Positions 1 to 10,205 are shown, counted from the first letter of the stretch. The stretch: 64,000 bases of DNA from Hyphomicrobiales bacterium (GCA_017305715.1 JAFKKG010000010.1:1-64000), one strand, 5' to 3'. Program-made: numbers and translations. The notes: a model not told the origin generated them from the letters alone.

Positions 1-227
1 CCAGCACTTGCTACCGTCCGGGTGTCCGGCCCTTCAATTAAACGAGGCGGGGTGCGAGATCCCGACGGCCGCCAACGACCTCCCATAAACCCCGCAACGC
101 CCGCCTCGATCGCCCATCTTAATCGAGGCACCAAGACTTACGACCCATACGTCGTGACCTCTCATGCGAGACGAGATGGTCGACAGAGCGATGGAGCGAC
201 CACCACACTAAACAATTGGCTCTAGGG
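1..227. other. No gene recognised
   Basis: I see no convincing coding region or RNA gene in this left edge. A short open frame exists on the plus strand but has no ribosome binding site and no recognisable protein character. A loose inverted pair, GAGGCGGG near 46 and CCCGCCTC near 100, could fold. The stretch may be the 3' flank of something outside the window. Confidence 0.4.
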
Positions 228-261
228 GGTTATGGGTCCCGGCGTTCGCCGGGACGACGCC
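228..261. repeat. Short palindromic intergenic repeat
   Basis: Contains a perfect 9-bp inverted repeat (arms 236-244 and 247-255, 2-nt loop) within a GTTATGGGTCC...GGGACGACG context. Related copies lie at 2019-2050 and 30876-30906. It sits directly downstream of the yqgE stop codon on the minus strand. Elements of this look are scattered between genes in Bradyrhizobium; function unknown. Confidence 0.6.
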
Positions 262-271
262 GTGGGTGGGG

Positions 272-946
272 CTACGCGTGCCCGGCTTCGTTCGACAGCA
301 TCGCGAGGTCGATGCCGATCTTGCGCAGGGCGCGCTGGTATTTCTCGTCGACGTCGTCGCCGAAGATCAGATCCGCGTCCGCATCGCAATGCAGCCAGCC
401 ATTGTGCTGGATCTCGTTCTCGAGCTGCCCCGGCGCCCAGCCGGCATAGCCCAGCGCCAGGATCGCGTGCTTGGGTCCTGCCCCCCTGGCGATCGCTTTC
501 AGGATATCGACGGTCGCGGTGAGACAGATGCCCTCGTCGATATTGAGGGTGGCGTCCTTGATGAAGAAATCGCTGGAGTGCAGCACAAAGCCGCGCCCGG
601 TATCGACCGGACCGCCCTTGAGCACCTTCATCGTTTCGGCGTTTTCCGGCAGCGTGATCTGGTCCGCGGTCTTGATGATATCGAGCTGCACCAGGAGCCC
701 GGGGAAATCGATGCTGCCCGCCGGCCGGTTGACGATGATGCCCATCGCGCCTTCGGACGAATGCGCGCACATGTAGATGACCGAACGCTCGAAGCGCGGA
801 TCGCCCATGACCGGCATGGCAATCAGCAGCTGGCCGTCCAGATAGCCGTCGCCGGACGAATTGTCGCCGATGCCGCCGGCTTTGCGGCGAGCAGGCTTTT
901 GTGCCGCCTTCGGTGACGTTTTCGGTGTCTTGCCTTCAGGGCTCAT
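272..946 (-). CDS. YqgE/AlgH family protein
   Basis: A 224-residue protein of the YqgE/AlgH (UPF0301, DUF179) family. The family core is visible as [32 protein letters not shown] and [13 protein letters not shown]. The molecular role of the family is not established. I chose the ATG at 946 because GAGAGG lies 9 nt upstream; an in-frame start at 1006 would add 20 residues. The first 35 residues are basic and low in complexity, with the conserved domain after them. It is a single gene facing away from the DsbD-like gene, so the two share a short divergent region. Confidence 0.88.
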   Translation of the reverse strand: MSPEGKTPKTSPKAAQKPARRKAGGIGDNSSGDGYLDGQLLIAMPVMGDPRFERSVIYMCAHSSEGAMGIIVNRPAGSIDFPGLLVQLDIIKTADQITLPENAETMKVLKGGPVDTGRGFVLHSSDFFIKDATLNIDEGICLTATVDILKAIARGAGPKHAILALGYAGWAPGQLENEIQHNGWLHCDADADLIFGDDVDEKYQRALRKIGIDLAMLSNEAGHA

Positions 947-1081
947 CCGCAAAGGCCTCTCTTGCTGATTCATATCCTGATATCGGGTGGCCATTCTGTC
1001 AATCAAGCGATCCGCAGCTTTCGGCCGCGGATCACAAGCAATTCAATGGTTTGCGGCCAAACTTGGCTGTAAAGACGTCCC

Positions 1082-1921
1082 ATGATCGTCATAGTTCCCA
1101 TGCGGGCCGCGCTCGGTCTTGCCGTCACCCTGTCTATCACATGCACGGCCATCGCGGTTCGCGCGGAGGATTCATCGCCGTGGCAGCAGGATACGCATTC
1201 CGCGATCCGGCTGCTGGCGGGATCGCGCAGCGGCGCCGTGCTGCTCGGCGGGATCGCCATCCAGTTGCAGCCGGGCTGGAAAACCTATTGGCGGACGCCC
1301 GGCGATTCCGGGGTTCCGCCGCGTTTCGACTTCTCCAAGTCCGATAATGTGGAAGCGGTGACGGTGTTGTGGCCGGCGCCGATGAAATTCGACGACGGCG
1401 CGGGCGGCGTCTCGCTCGGCTACAAGCAGAAGGTCGTGCTGCCGCTGCGGATCGTGGCGAAAAATGCCGACAAGCCGGTGACGCTGCGTGCCGATATCAA
1501 CTACGCGGTCTGCGACAAGCTCTGCGTCCCCGTCGACGCCAAGGCCGAGCTTGCCTTTGCCAGCGTGGCCAGCACCGAGGACGGCAATCTGTCCGACGCG
1601 CTCAATGCGGTGCCGAAGCCCGCCAATATCGGCGATCCCAATCCACTCACCATTCGCGACGTCAAGCGCGAGGGCAAGGCCAACGTGCTGGTGGACGTCA
1701 CCGCCCCCAGTGGCAAGGAAGTCAGCCTGTTCGTGGAAGGCCCGACGCCTGAGTGGGCGCTGCCGGTGCCGAAGCTGATTGAGGGTGGCCCGCCGGATGT
1801 GAAGCGTTTTGCCTTCGAGCTCGATGGCCTGCCGACGGGCGCAAGCGCCGACGGCGCCGCGCTCAAGCTGACGCTGGTCGGCGGCGACAAGGCGTATGAG
1901 TTCAACGTGAATCTGCCGTAG
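1082..1921 (+). CDS. DsbD N-terminal-like periplasmic protein
   Basis: A 279-residue exported protein resembling the N-terminal, periplasmic (DsbD-alpha-like) domain of protein-disulfide reductase DsbD, without the membrane and thioredoxin parts. Residues 1-27 form a signal peptide ending near VRA. A cysteine pair C144/C148 in CDKLC matches the position of the redox pair of the DsbD alpha domain. By family it would handle thiol-disulfide or copper-related chemistry in the periplasm, but no partner is encoded next to it, so the electron source is unknown. It stands alone between yqgE and the flippase gene. Confidence 0.8.
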   Translation: MIVIVPMRAALGLAVTLSITCTAIAVRAEDSSPWQQDTHSAIRLLAGSRSGAVLLGGIAIQLQPGWKTYWRTPGDSGVPPRFDFSKSDNVEAVTVLWPAPMKFDDGAGGVSLGYKQKVVLPLRIVAKNADKPVTLRADINYAVCDKLCVPVDAKAELAFASVASTEDGNLSDALNAVPKPANIGDPNPLTIRDVKREGKANVLVDVTAPSGKEVSLFVEGPTPEWALPVPKLIEGGPPDVKRFAFELDGLPTGASADGAALKLTLVGGDKAYEFNVNLP

Positions 1922-2018
1922 CGCTGGTGTGGCCCCGGCGAAGGCCGAGGCCCATACGCCGCGGCCGTCATTTGAAGCGCGGTGGCAGAGGCCCTCTTTA
2001 GACAAGTTAAATCCTCTG

Positions 2019-2050
2019 GTTATGGGTCCGGGCCGGCGCCGGGACGACGG
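2019..2050. repeat. Short palindromic intergenic repeat, second copy
   Basis: Shares the GTTATGGGTCC start and CGCCGGGACGACGG end with the copy at 228-261. It lies in the gap before the flippase gene. No coding content. Confidence 0.55.
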
Positions 2051-2145
2051 CCGCAGCAGCGTCCGCACCCAACCGAATCTTAACGAATCGTTGATAGATC
2101 GGAGCATCGCCGCCGCCTCGCGGCGCCTTTCGAGGATGCCTTGCC

Positions 2146-3528
2146 GTGGCCGTGATGGACGCCGAATCCCCCGCTTCGCGTGCCGGCCCGATCGCACGCC
2201 TGCGCTCGCTGGTTCGCAGCCTGTTTGGCGGCTCGGGCGAAGCCTCGCTGACCAAACGGCTGGCCGGCACGATCTTCATCATCCGCGTGATCAGCGCAGG
2301 CCTGGCCTATCTGTCGCAGATCCTGCTGGCACGCTGGATGGGCGGCTCGGATTACGGCGTCTATGTCTATGTCTGGACCTGGGTGCTGCTGCTCGGCAGC
2401 ATGATGGATTTCGGCATCTCGGCGTCCGCGCAAAAGATCATTCCGGAATATCGCGCGAAGGGCGAACACGCGCTGCTACGCGGATTCCTCTCCGGCAGCC
2501 GCTGGATGACGTTCGCGGTATCGTCGCTGGTTTCGCTGCTGCTGGCGGGCGTGGTGAAAACGCTGTCGCCGTGGATCGAGCCGAACACGGTTGTGCCGCT
2601 CTATATCGGCTGCCTGACACTGCCGGCCTTCGTGGTCGCCAACACCCAGGACGGCATCGCGCGCTCGCATGACTGGATGCAACTCGGCCTGATGCCGCAA
2701 TTCATCGTGCGCCAGTCGCTGATCATCGGCCTCACCGCCGGCGCCTTCGCGCTTGGCTTCAATCTCGGCGCCACGATGGCGATGCTGGCCAGCGCCGCCG
2801 CGGTCTGGCTCGCGATGATCGGGCAGATGATCGTGCTGAACCGCAGGCTCACCGGCCATATCGAACCCGGCGCGAAGGCCTATGATTTCCGCGGCTGGCT
2901 TGCGGTATCGTTGCCGATCCTGCTGGTTGAAAGTTTCTATCTGCTGTTGTCCTACACCGACGTCCTGATGTTGCAGCAGTTCCGCTCCTCGGAAGAGGTC
3001 GGCGTCTATTTCGCGGTGGTGAAGACGCTGGCGCTGGTTTCCTTCATTCACTACGCGATGTCGGCGACGACGGCGCACCGCTTTGCGGAATATCATGCGC
3101 TCGGCGACAAGGCGCGGCTGTCGGCCTATGTGGCGCATTCCATCCAATGGACGTTCTGGCCCTCGCTCGCCGCCACCATCGTGCTGCTGGCGCTGGGCAA
3201 GCCGCTGCTCTGGCTGTTCGGGCCGCACTTCGTGATCGGTTACGACATCATGTTCGTCGCGGCCATCGGCCTCGTGGTGCGCTCGGCGATCGGCCCGGTC
3301 GAGCGATTGCTCAACATGCTCGGCCATCAGCACATCTGCGCGCTGGCCTATGCGCTCGCCTTCGTCATGAACGTGGTGCTGTGCCTGATCCTGGTGCCGC
3401 GCTACGGCGGCCACGGCGCCGCAGCCTCGACCACGATCGCGCTCGTCTTCGAGACCGTGCTGTTGTTCTGGATCGTGCGGCAACGGCTCGGCCTGCACGT
3501 GCTGGCGTTCGGCAAGCGCGGTTCTTGA
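2146..3528 (+). CDS. Lipopolysaccharide biosynthesis-type flippase
   Basis: A 460-residue polytopic inner-membrane protein of the polysaccharide transporter (Wzx/MATE-like) superfamily, with about 12-14 hydrophobic segments from residue 40 on. By family it would flip a lipid-linked sugar across the inner membrane. No glycosyltransferase or polymerase gene is adjacent, so the glycan cannot be named. The GTG at 2146 lies 9 nt after GAGGA; an in-frame ATG at 2155 is the alternative. The first 30 residues are soluble. A short hairpin (CCCCGC...GCGGGG) follows the stop but lacks a T-run. Confidence 0.85.
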   Translation: MAVMDAESPASRAGPIARLRSLVRSLFGGSGEASLTKRLAGTIFIIRVISAGLAYLSQILLARWMGGSDYGVYVYVWTWVLLLGSMMDFGISASAQKIIPEYRAKGEHALLRGFLSGSRWMTFAVSSLVSLLLAGVVKTLSPWIEPNTVVPLYIGCLTLPAFVVANTQDGIARSHDWMQLGLMPQFIVRQSLIIGLTAGAFALGFNLGATMAMLASAAAVWLAMIGQMIVLNRRLTGHIEPGAKAYDFRGWLAVSLPILLVESFYLLLSYTDVLMLQQFRSSEEVGVYFAVVKTLALVSFIHYAMSATTAHRFAEYHALGDKARLSAYVAHSIQWTFWPSLAATIVLLALGKPLLWLFGPHFVIGYDIMFVAAIGLVVRSAIGPVERLLNMLGHQHICALAYALAFVMNVVLCLILVPRYGGHGAAASTTIALVFETVLLFWIVRQRLGLHVLAFGKRGS

Positions 3529-3566
3529 CCTCGCCCCGCTCTTGGCGGGGAGAGGCGAAAGAACAA

Positions 3567-4355
3567 CTACTCCGCGGTCCAGCCACCGTCGATCGACAAA
3601 TTGGCGCCGGTGATCTGGGCGGCATCGTCGCTACACAGGAACAGCGCCAGGGCTGCGACCTGCTCGGAGGTCACGAACTCCTTGGTCGGCTGCGCCGCCA
3701 GCAGCACGTCATGGATGACCTGCTCCTTGGTAAGATTGCGCGCCTTCATGGTTTCGGGAATCTGGTGCTCGACCAGCGGCGTCCAGACATAGCCGGGCGA
3801 AATGCAGTTGCAGGTGATCTTGAAGGTCGCAAGTTCCAGCGCCACGGTCTTGGAGAGGCCGGCGATGCCGTGCTTGGCCGAGACATAGGCCGACTTGAAC
3901 GGTGACGCCACCAGCGAATGCGCCGAGGCGGTGTTGATGATGCGGCCCCATCCGCGCTTCTTCATGCCGGGCACGGCGGCGCGGATGGCGTAGAACGCCG
4001 ACGACAGGTTGATCCCGATGATCGCTTCCCATTTCTCGGGTGGGAAATCCTCGATCGGCGACACGAACTGGATGCCGGCATTGTTGACCAGGATATCGAC
4101 CGAACCGAAGGTCTTCTCGCCGAGCGCGATCATTTCGGCGATCTCGGCGGGCTTGGTCATGTCGGCCGGCGAATGTACGGCGCGGACCTTGAAATCGGTC
4201 TCGATGCCGGAGCGCTCCTTCTCGATATCGGCCGGCACGCCCATGCCGTTGAGCACGATATTGGCGCCGGCGCCGGCGAATGCGCGCGCGTAAGCCAGTC
4301 CGATGCCGCTGGTCGAGCCGGTCACCACGGCGGTCTTGCCTTTCAACATAGCCAT
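3567..4355 (-). CDS. bdhA: 3-hydroxybutyrate dehydrogenase (SDR family)
   Basis: A 262-residue short-chain dehydrogenase most like D-3-hydroxybutyrate dehydrogenase, which oxidises 3-hydroxybutyrate to acetoacetate with NAD in polyhydroxybutyrate breakdown. Visible are the cofactor motif TGSTSGIG (12-19), NNAG (91-94), catalytic S144, Y157 and K161 (YVSAK), and the terminal DGGWTAE typical of this subfamily. Start ATG at 4355 has GAAGGAG 8 nt upstream; the frame is open further upstream but that part overlaps the patatin gene. It follows the patatin stop by 5 nt, so the two are one transcription unit. Substrate is assigned by family likeness only. Confidence 0.88.
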   Translation of the reverse strand: MAMLKGKTAVVTGSTSGIGLAYARAFAGAGANIVLNGMGVPADIEKERSGIETDFKVRAVHSPADMTKPAEIAEMIALGEKTFGSVDILVNNAGIQFVSPIEDFPPEKWEAIIGINLSSAFYAIRAAVPGMKKRGWGRIINTASAHSLVASPFKSAYVSAKHGIAGLSKTVALELATFKITCNCISPGYVWTPLVEHQIPETMKARNLTKEQVIHDVLLAAQPTKEFVTSEQVAALALFLCSDDAAQITGANLSIDGGWTAE

Positions 4356-4360
4356 TCCAT

Positions 4361-5539
4361 TCACTCCTTCTTTTTGCCTTCGGGGGACTTGGCGTCCTCC
4401 CACGCAAGATCGTAAGTCACCATGGTTTCCCCGGACTGTGGCCGTTCTAGCCATTCTTTGTGACGCATCGACAAATGCACATCGCGGGCGCCGGCATTCC
4501 AGTGCTCGACCACACCGACGTGCGAGAAATCGTAATCCTTGGATGAGGATTCGTAGTTCTTGCTCTTGTAGATCAGGTGCACCACCGTGACGGTGTTTTC
4601 CTTGGAGGCTTTGCGCAGCAGTTCGACCGAGGGGTCGTTCTTGAGATAATCCGGCAATTTGCCGATCAGGTCGCGCACCGCCATGCGGGCGTTGTGGATC
4701 TGCTTGTTCTTGTCGGTGTTCATCCGGGTGCGGCTGGAGAAGCGGATGTCCTTTTCGCGCTCGGCGGCCTCCAGCAATGTCACCGGCAGGTCGCCGCGGG
4801 CGCTGAACAGATCGACCTGGAAGATCAGCAGATCGCGGCTGGTCTCCTCGTCCAGCACGAAATCGAGCGGCGTGTTGGAGGCGATGCCGCCGTCCCAATA
4901 ATGCTCGCCGTCGATGACGACGGAGGGAAAGCCCGGCGGCAACGCGCCGGACGCCATGATGTGCTCCGGCCCGATTTTCTTGCCGAGCTTCTTGAATTCG
5001 AAATTGTCGAAATATTTGAAATTGCCCGAGGTCACGCCGACCGCGCCGACGGACAGCCGCATCTTCAGATCGTTGATGCGGTCGAAGTCTACGAGATGCT
5101 CAAGCGTCTTCTTCAGCGGCGCGGTGTCGTAATAGCTCTGCGATTGCGGGCTGCCGGGCGGCCACAGCGGCGCCGGCGGGATCCGCGGCGCGAAGAATCC
5201 GGGAACGCCGAAGGTCGCGATCAGCGCCGCACTGGTTTCGTTGAACAGCGACCGCGCGCGTTCACCCGGCGTGATCGGATTCCAGGACACCGGTGACGAC
5301 ACCATGTTCCAGAATTCCTTGAGCCGATCGACGCGTTTGGCCGGGTCGTTGCCGGCGATGATCGCGGAATTGATGGCGCCGATCGAGATGCCGGCCACCC
5401 ATTCCGGCTCGAAGCCCGACGCACACAGCGCCTGGAAGGCGCCGGCCTGATAGGAGCCGAGCGCGCCGCCGCCTTGCAACACCAGCACGCGCTGCGCATC
5501 GATGGGCTTGGTGGCGGGCGCGGAATCGGAGCTATCCAT
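4361..5539 (-). CDS. Patatin-like phospholipase family protein
   Basis: A 392-residue patatin-like serine hydrolase. The oxyanion loop GGGALG (23-28), the nucleophile elbow GISIG with S52, and the dyad aspartate D216 in DGG are all present, so it should be active as a lipid acyl hydrolase. The C-terminal third (IRFSSRTRMNTDK onward) resembles the DUF3734 extension of bacterial patatins. No signal peptide is evident, so it is probably cytoplasmic. It is the first gene of a two-gene operon with bdhA, which links it by context to polyhydroxybutyrate or acyl-lipid turnover; that link is inference. Confidence 0.88.
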   Translation of the reverse strand: MDSSDSAPATKPIDAQRVLVLQGGGALGSYQAGAFQALCASGFEPEWVAGISIGAINSAIIAGNDPAKRVDRLKEFWNMVSSPVSWNPITPGERARSLFNETSAALIATFGVPGFFAPRIPPAPLWPPGSPQSQSYYDTAPLKKTLEHLVDFDRINDLKMRLSVGAVGVTSGNFKYFDNFEFKKLGKKIGPEHIMASGALPPGFPSVVIDGEHYWDGGIASNTPLDFVLDEETSRDLLIFQVDLFSARGDLPVTLLEAAEREKDIRFSSRTRMNTDKNKQIHNARMAVRDLIGKLPDYLKNDPSVELLRKASKENTVTVVHLIYKSKNYESSSKDYDFSHVGVVEHWNAGARDVHLSMRHKEWLERPQSGETMVTYDLAWEDAKSPEGKKKE

Positions 5540-5642
5540 CGGGACCGTCGGCTAGAGGGCAATACCGTTAGTACCGTGGCGGCAGTTCGCGACGGGGTCA
5601 ATCAGCCAGATATTTGCAAAGATCACGCCGAATTTATCGCGG

Positions 5643-6137
5643 TCAGGTTGATGCGAGAATGAGCGTCCAGAACACCTTGTACTTGGTGTTTGGGGCATAA
5701 ATCGCCGCTATGCCCAATTTTGTGACACCGTTCTTGAGCATATTGGCCTTGTGGGGCGGCGAGTCGCGCCAGCCCGAAAACGCTTCCGCCAGCGTGTGAT
5801 AGCCGGCCGAGACATTTTCCACCGCCAGCTTGGCCGGATATCCGGACGCGCCCAGCCGCTTTTCGAGCGGGCCCTTGACGTCATGGTCCATCTTGTTGCG
5901 GGCGGCCATGGCCTGCGATTGTTCCTCGGCGAGCTTCATCAGGTCGGGGTCGACCGCGACCGCGCCAAGGCCGTTGTTCTGCCGGTACAGGGAGATCATC
6001 GAGGCCGCCGCCTGCGGGTCGAGCGTGGCGCCGCCATTGGCCATGCTGAGATACATGGTCGGCTGGTCCGGCGCCTTGGTGTCGGCCATGCAGCCGCCCA
6101 GCAACAACAATCCCGCTATCGCGACCGCGGCGCGCAT
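5643..6137 (-). CDS. CAP (SCP-like) domain lipoprotein
   Basis: A 164-residue lipoprotein with a lipobox LLGGC (C16) after a hydrophobic signal, then a CAP/SCP domain. Recognisable parts are NNGLGAVAVDPDL, the helix with AEEQSQAMAARNKMDHD, ENVSAGY, and the FSGWRDSPPHKANML stretch near the pocket. Bacterial CAP proteins of this kind are envelope proteins without a settled activity. It is a single gene between the patatin operon and the sulfate transporter ATPase, with about 100 nt separating it from the patatin start. Confidence 0.87.
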   Translation of the reverse strand: MRAAVAIAGLLLLGGCMADTKAPDQPTMYLSMANGGATLDPQAAASMISLYRQNNGLGAVAVDPDLMKLAEEQSQAMAARNKMDHDVKGPLEKRLGASGYPAKLAVENVSAGYHTLAEAFSGWRDSPPHKANMLKNGVTKLGIAAIYAPNTKYKVFWTLILAST

Positions 6138-6224
6138 GAATCAACCCCCGTGACGTCACGCCGTTGTTGCATACCAACCGTGGCCGAATGGTGAACGGGG
6201 GGGGCAAATTCAGCCATCATTCCC

Positions 6225-6318
6225 AGATGCGCCATTGCCCACCCGAGGGCGCGAAGCGCACCTGGAATCTCGAGATTCCGGGCCTGGTCCAAGCGGACCA
6301 TCCCGGAATCACGGCTTC
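6225..6318. repeat. Palindromic intergenic repeat between cysA and the CAP gene
   Basis: A long imperfect hairpin with arms 6275-6291 and 6296-6311 around a 4-nt loop, preceded by a GGAATCTCGAGATTCC palindrome. It lies just beyond the cysA stop. There is no T-run on either strand, so it is more likely a dispersed repeat of the Bradyrhizobium type than a standard terminator, although it could still end transcription or protect the mRNA 3' end. Confidence 0.55.
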
Positions 6319-6322
6319 GTCG

Positions 6323-7372
6323 TCAATCCTGGGCCGCGAAGATACGGTAGCGGCGGGGCTGCAGGCTGACGATTTCGCCGGCTTGCAGTTCCCGGTCCCG
6401 GGGGGCGTCGATCTCGATGATGGTCTTGCCCTCGCCGCCGGACAGCGCCACTTCAGCCCGCTGGATCGGGCCGAACGAGCGGACATGGCGCACCGCGCCT
6501 TCCAGCGAACCGGAGCCGGCCGGCCCGATCTGCATGTCATGGCGCCGCACGAACAGTTTCGAGGCGCCGGACGCCGCGCCATTGGCGGCGATGTTGAGCG
6601 GCCGGCCATCGAGCCGCACCGAGCCGCCGCTGACATCGACCGGCAGCACGATGGATTCGCCGATGAAGCCGTGCACGAACGCGGTCGCCGGATCGTCATA
6701 GACCTCGCCGGGCGTGCCGATCTGCTCGATGCGGCCCTTGTCCATCACGACGACGCGGTTGGCGACTTCGAGCGCCTCTTCCTGGTCATGGGTGACGAAG
6801 ATCGAGGTGACGTGGATTTCGGAATGCAGCGAGCGCAGCCATTGCCGCAATTCCTTGCGCACCTTGGCGTCGAGTGCGCCGAACGGCTCGTCGAGCAGCA
6901 GGATGCGCGGCTCGATCGCAAGCGCCCGCGCCAGCGCGATGCGTTGGCGCTGGCCGCCGGACAATTGGCTGGGGTATCGGTTGGCCAGCCAGTCGAGCTG
7001 CACCAGATCGAGCAGTTCCTTGACGCGGGCGCGGATCGTGGCTTCGTCCTTGCGAATGGCGCGCGGCTGCACACGCAAGCCGAAGGCGACGTTTTCGAAC
7101 ACGGTCATGTGGCGGAACAGCGCGTAATGCTGGAACACGAAACCGACATGGCGTTCGCTGGCGCCCCGCGCCAGCGCGTCCTCGCCATCGATCGACACCT
7201 CGCCGGCATCCGGCCAGTCGAGGCCGGCGATGATCCGCAGCAGCGTGGTCTTGCCGGAGCCGGAAGGGCCGAGCAGCGCCAGCAATTCGCCCTGGCCGAC
7301 TTTCAGATCGACATTGTCGAGGGCTGCAAAACTGCCGAACTTCTTGACGATGTTTTTGACTTCAATGGTCAC
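6323..7372 (-). CDS. cysA: Sulfate/thiosulfate ABC transporter ATP-binding protein CysA
   Basis: A 349-residue ABC ATPase that powers sulfate import. Walker A GPSGSGKT is at 35-42, the signature LSGGQRQR follows around residue 136, Walker B is [11 protein letters not shown], and a C-terminal TOBE-like regulatory domain fills roughly 240-349 ([10 protein letters not shown]). Length matches CysA. It is the last gene of sbp-cysT-cysW-cysA on the minus strand and starts 4 nt after the cysW stop. Assignment as sulfate rather than another anion rests on the CysT/CysW partners and the neighbouring sulfur-assimilation genes. Confidence 0.95.
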   Translation of the reverse strand: MTIEVKNIVKKFGSFAALDNVDLKVGQGELLALLGPSGSGKTTLLRIIAGLDWPDAGEVSIDGEDALARGASERHVGFVFQHYALFRHMTVFENVAFGLRVQPRAIRKDEATIRARVKELLDLVQLDWLANRYPSQLSGGQRQRIALARALAIEPRILLLDEPFGALDAKVRKELRQWLRSLHSEIHVTSIFVTHDQEEALEVANRVVVMDKGRIEQIGTPGEVYDDPATAFVHGFIGESIVLPVDVSGGSVRLDGRPLNIAANGAASGASKLFVRRHDMQIGPAGSGSLEGAVRHVRSFGPIQRAEVALSGGEGKTIIEIDAPRDRELQAGEIVSLQPRRYRIFAAQD

Positions 7373-7376
7373 GCGG

Positions 7377-8336
7377 TCAGTCCTTTGGCTCTTGCCCTTC
7401 GTCCAGCCGGCGCTCGAGAACGGTCTTCACGACCAGTGTGATCAGCGCCAGCATTGCCAGCAGCGACGCAATCGCGAACGACGCCACGAATTGATACTCA
7501 TTATAGAGAATTTCGACCAATAGCGGCATGGTATTGGTCTCGCCGCGGATATGACCGGATACGACCGACACCGCACCGAACTCGCCCATGGCGCGCGCAT
7601 TGCACAGCAATACGCCATAGAGCAGGCCCCATTTGATATTGGGCAGAGTGACGCGGAAGAAGGTTTGCAGGCCTGACGCACCCAATGAGATCGCCGCCTC
7701 TTCCTCCTGGGTGCCCTGCTCCTGCATCAAGGGGATCAGCGCACGCGCCACGAACGGAAACGTGACGAAGATGGTGGCCAGCGCAATGCCCGGCACGGCG
7801 AACAGGATGTGGATGTCATGCGCCTGCAGCCATGTCCCGAAATAGCCCTGCGCGCCGAACAGCAGCACGAACACGAGACCCGAGATGACCGGGCTGACCG
7901 AGAACGGCAGGTCGATCAGCGTGATCAGGAAGGTTTTTCCGGCGAAATCGAACTTGGCGATCGCCCAGGCCGCGATCACGCCGAACACCAGATTGAGACT
8001 GACGGAGATCGCCGCCACCAGCAGCGTCAGCCTGATCGCCGCCATCGCCTCCGGCTCGGCGAGCGCGGCAACATAGGCGCCAATGCCCTTGGAAAAGGCG
8101 CTTGCGAACACCACGACCAGTGGCAGCACCACGAACACGGACAGGAAGGTGATCGCGAGCGCAATGATGATGAAACGGACCGGCCCCGGCTCGGTGCGCA
8201 GATTGTCCGGCGCCGTGCCCGCCTGCGGGTGTGCGCGCTCGCGGCGGGACGACAGCGGCGACACGGCAAGATCCGCCGTCGGGGCATAGGCCCGCAATTC
8301 GGTCACAGGGGGCACGAGGCTTGATTGCAGCGACAT
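7377..8336 (-). CDS. cysW: Sulfate ABC transporter permease CysW
   Basis: A 319-residue inner-membrane permease with a soluble N-terminus of about 65 residues followed by six or so membrane spans, and the cytoplasmic coupling motif [15 protein letters not shown] that contacts CysA. The ATG at 8336 lies 7 nt after the cysT stop and has GAGGG 4 nt upstream; the frame stays open for 20 codons further but would then overlap cysT. With CysT it forms the heterodimeric channel for sulfate or thiosulfate. The N-terminal extension is longer than in enteric CysW. Confidence 0.93.
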   Translation of the reverse strand: MSLQSSLVPPVTELRAYAPTADLAVSPLSSRRERAHPQAGTAPDNLRTEPGPVRFIIIALAITFLSVFVVLPLVVVFASAFSKGIGAYVAALAEPEAMAAIRLTLLVAAISVSLNLVFGVIAAWAIAKFDFAGKTFLITLIDLPFSVSPVISGLVFVLLFGAQGYFGTWLQAHDIHILFAVPGIALATIFVTFPFVARALIPLMQEQGTQEEEAAISLGASGLQTFFRVTLPNIKWGLLYGVLLCNARAMGEFGAVSVVSGHIRGETNTMPLLVEILYNEYQFVASFAIASLLAMLALITLVVKTVLERRLDEGQEPKD

Positions 8337-8343
8337 CGGTCCC

Positions 8344-9180
8344 TCAATGCGCCGGAATACGGGTTTGCGCCCAGCGCTGCAGGCGATTGACCGCAAATAT
8401 GATCAGGAACGACGCCAGCAGCATGACAACCGCGATCGCGGTCGCATCGGCGTAGCGGAACTCGGAGAGCCGGATCACGATCAGGAGAGGCGCAATCTCC
8501 GACACGTTCGGCAGGTTGCCGGCGATGAAGATCACCGAACCGTATTCGCCGACCGCGCGCGCGAACGCCAGCGCAAATCCGGTCAACAGCGCCGGGATCA
8601 GGCTCGGCAGGATCACCCGGAATACGGTGTGCCAGCGGTTGGCGCCCAAACTCGCCGCCGCCTCCTCGATCTCGACGTCGAGATCGAGCAGCACGGGCTG
8701 CACCGTCCGCACCACGAACGGGATGCCGATGAACACCATCGCGATGAAGATCCCGATCGGCGTGAACGCGACCTTGATGCCGAGTTCGGCCAGCGGCGCG
8801 CCGAGCCAGCCCTTTTGCGCGAACAACTGCGTCAGGGCGACGCCGGCGACGGCCGTCGGCAGCGCAAAGGGAATATCGACGATGGCATCGAACAGCCGGC
8901 GACCGGGAAAGCGATAACGCACCAGCGCCCAGACGATGATCGTCCCCATCACCAGATTGACCAGGGCGGCGAGGAACGAAAGCCCGAACGAAATCTTCAA
9001 CGCGTTGAGGGTGCGGCGGCTGGTGACGATGCCCCAGAATTGATCGAGGCTGAGTTCGAAGGTCTTGAGGAACAGGCCGGCCAGCGGCAGCAGGATAATA
9101 ATGGAGAGCCATGTCAGGGTCAGTCCCATGGTGAGACCAAACCCCGGCAAGGTACTCCGCCGTGCCACCGCTGTGCTCAC
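8344..9180 (-). CDS. cysT: Sulfate ABC transporter permease CysT
   Basis: A 278-residue permease, six membrane spans, with the ATPase-coupling loop [16 protein letters not shown] start it at the GTG at 9180 because GGGGG lies 4 nt upstream and the length then matches CysT (also called CysU); the open frame runs to 9282 but that part looks non-conserved. The start lies 35 nt beyond the stop of the binding-protein gene, so sbp, cysT, cysW and cysA form one operon. It is partner to CysW in the sulfate channel. Confidence 0.93.
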   Translation of the reverse strand: MSTAVARRSTLPGFGLTMGLTLTWLSIIILLPLAGLFLKTFELSLDQFWGIVTSRRTLNALKISFGLSFLAALVNLVMGTIIVWALVRYRFPGRRLFDAIVDIPFALPTAVAGVALTQLFAQKGWLGAPLAELGIKVAFTPIGIFIAMVFIGIPFVVRTVQPVLLDLDVEIEEAAASLGANRWHTVFRVILPSLIPALLTGFALAFARAVGEYGSVIFIAGNLPNVSEIAPLLIVIRLSEFRYADATAIAVVMLLASFLIIFAVNRLQRWAQTRIPAH

Positions 9181-9215
9181 AAGTCCCCCTGATTGCTCGG
9201 TAAATTGTCCCCAGA

Positions 9216-10205
9216 TCAGTTCTTGTAGATCTGGTCGAAGATACCGCCTTCGCCGAAATGTTCCTTCTGTGCCTTGGCCCAACCACCGAAAACGTCGTCG
9301 ATGGTGAAAAGTTCAACCTTGGCGAAAGATTTTTCGTACTCCTTGGCGATCTCCGCATCGCGCGGCCGATAGGAGTTGCGGGCGGCGATTTCCTGCCCTT
9401 CCTTGGTATACCAATACTTCAGATAGGCTTCGGCGACGGCCTGCGTGCCCTTTTTGTCGGCAACCTTGTCGACGATGGCAATCGGCGGCTCGGCCAGGAT
9501 CGACAGCGGCGGCGCGACGATCTCGAATTTGTCCTTGCCGAATTCGCGCTGCGCCAGGAAGGCCTCGTTCTCCCACGCCAGCAGCACGTCACCGACGCCG
9601 CGCTCGACGAAGGTCACGGTCGAGCCGCGGGCGCCGGTATCGAGCACCGGCACGTTCTTGAAGAGGTCACCGACGAATTTCCTGGCCTTGTCGGGCGAGC
9701 CGAGCTTCTTCTCGGCATAGCCCCAGGCGGCGAGGTAGTTCCAGCGCGCACCGCCCGAGGTTTTCGGGTTCGGCGTGATGACGTTGACGCCAGGTTTAAT
9801 CAAATCGTCCCAATCCTTGATCCCCTTCGGATTGCCCTTGCGGACCAGGAACACGATCGTGGACGTGTAAGGCGAAGCGTTGAGCGGCAGGCGCTTCTGC
9901 CAGTCCGGTGCGGTCAGGCCCTTGGCCGCGATCGCGTCGATGTCGTAGGCCAGCGCCAGCGTGACCACGTCCGCCTGCAAGCCGTCGATCACGGCGCGCG
10001 CCTGCGAGCCGGAGCCGCCATGCGACTGCTTGATCTCGATGCTCTTGCCGGTTTCCTTCTGATAAGCGGCGGCGAACGCCTTGTTGAAATCGGCATAGAG
10101 CTCGCGCGTCGGATCGTAGGAAACATTGAGCAATGTCACGTCGGCGGCGAACGCCGAACTTGCCCAGAGCAGTCCCGCAACGAGCGGAAGAATACGACGC
10201 ACCAT
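9216..10205 (-). CDS. Sulfate ABC transporter substrate-binding protein
   Basis: A 329-residue periplasmic protein of the Sbp/CysP family that delivers sulfate or thiosulfate to CysTWA. Residues 1-20 are a signal peptide ending SSAFA. The family signatures [32 protein letters not shown] and [17 protein letters not shown] are intact. ATG at 10205 has GGAG 6 nt upstream; an ATG four codons earlier (10217) is possible. It begins 122 nt after the cysH stop, so it may be read through from the cysH unit or have its own promoter. Sbp and CysP cannot be told apart from sequence alone. Confidence 0.94.
   Translation of the reverse strand: MVRRILPLVAGLLWASSAFAADVTLLNVSYDPTRELYADFNKAFAAAYQKETGKSIEIKQSHGGSGSQARAVIDGLQADVVTLALAYDIDAIAAKGLTAPDWQKRLPLNASPYTSTIVFLVRKGNPKGIKDWDDLIKPGVNVITPNPKTSGGARWNYLAAWGYAEKKLGSPDKARKFVGDLFKNVPVLDTGARGSTVTFVERGVGDVLLAWENEAFLAQREFGKDKFEIVAPPLSILAEPPIAIVDKVADKKGTQAVAEAYLKYWYTKEGQEIAARNSYRPRDAEIAKEYEKSFAKVELFTIDDVFGGWAKAQKEHFGEGGIFDQIYKN

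Noticed and set aside
22-225. A 67-codon frame at the left edge
   Set aside because: No ribosome binding site, no domain and biased composition; may be part of an edge element but is not supported as a gene.
6275-6311. An intrinsic terminator for cysA
   Set aside because: The hairpin is strong, but neither strand has a T-run after it, so I list it as a repeat.
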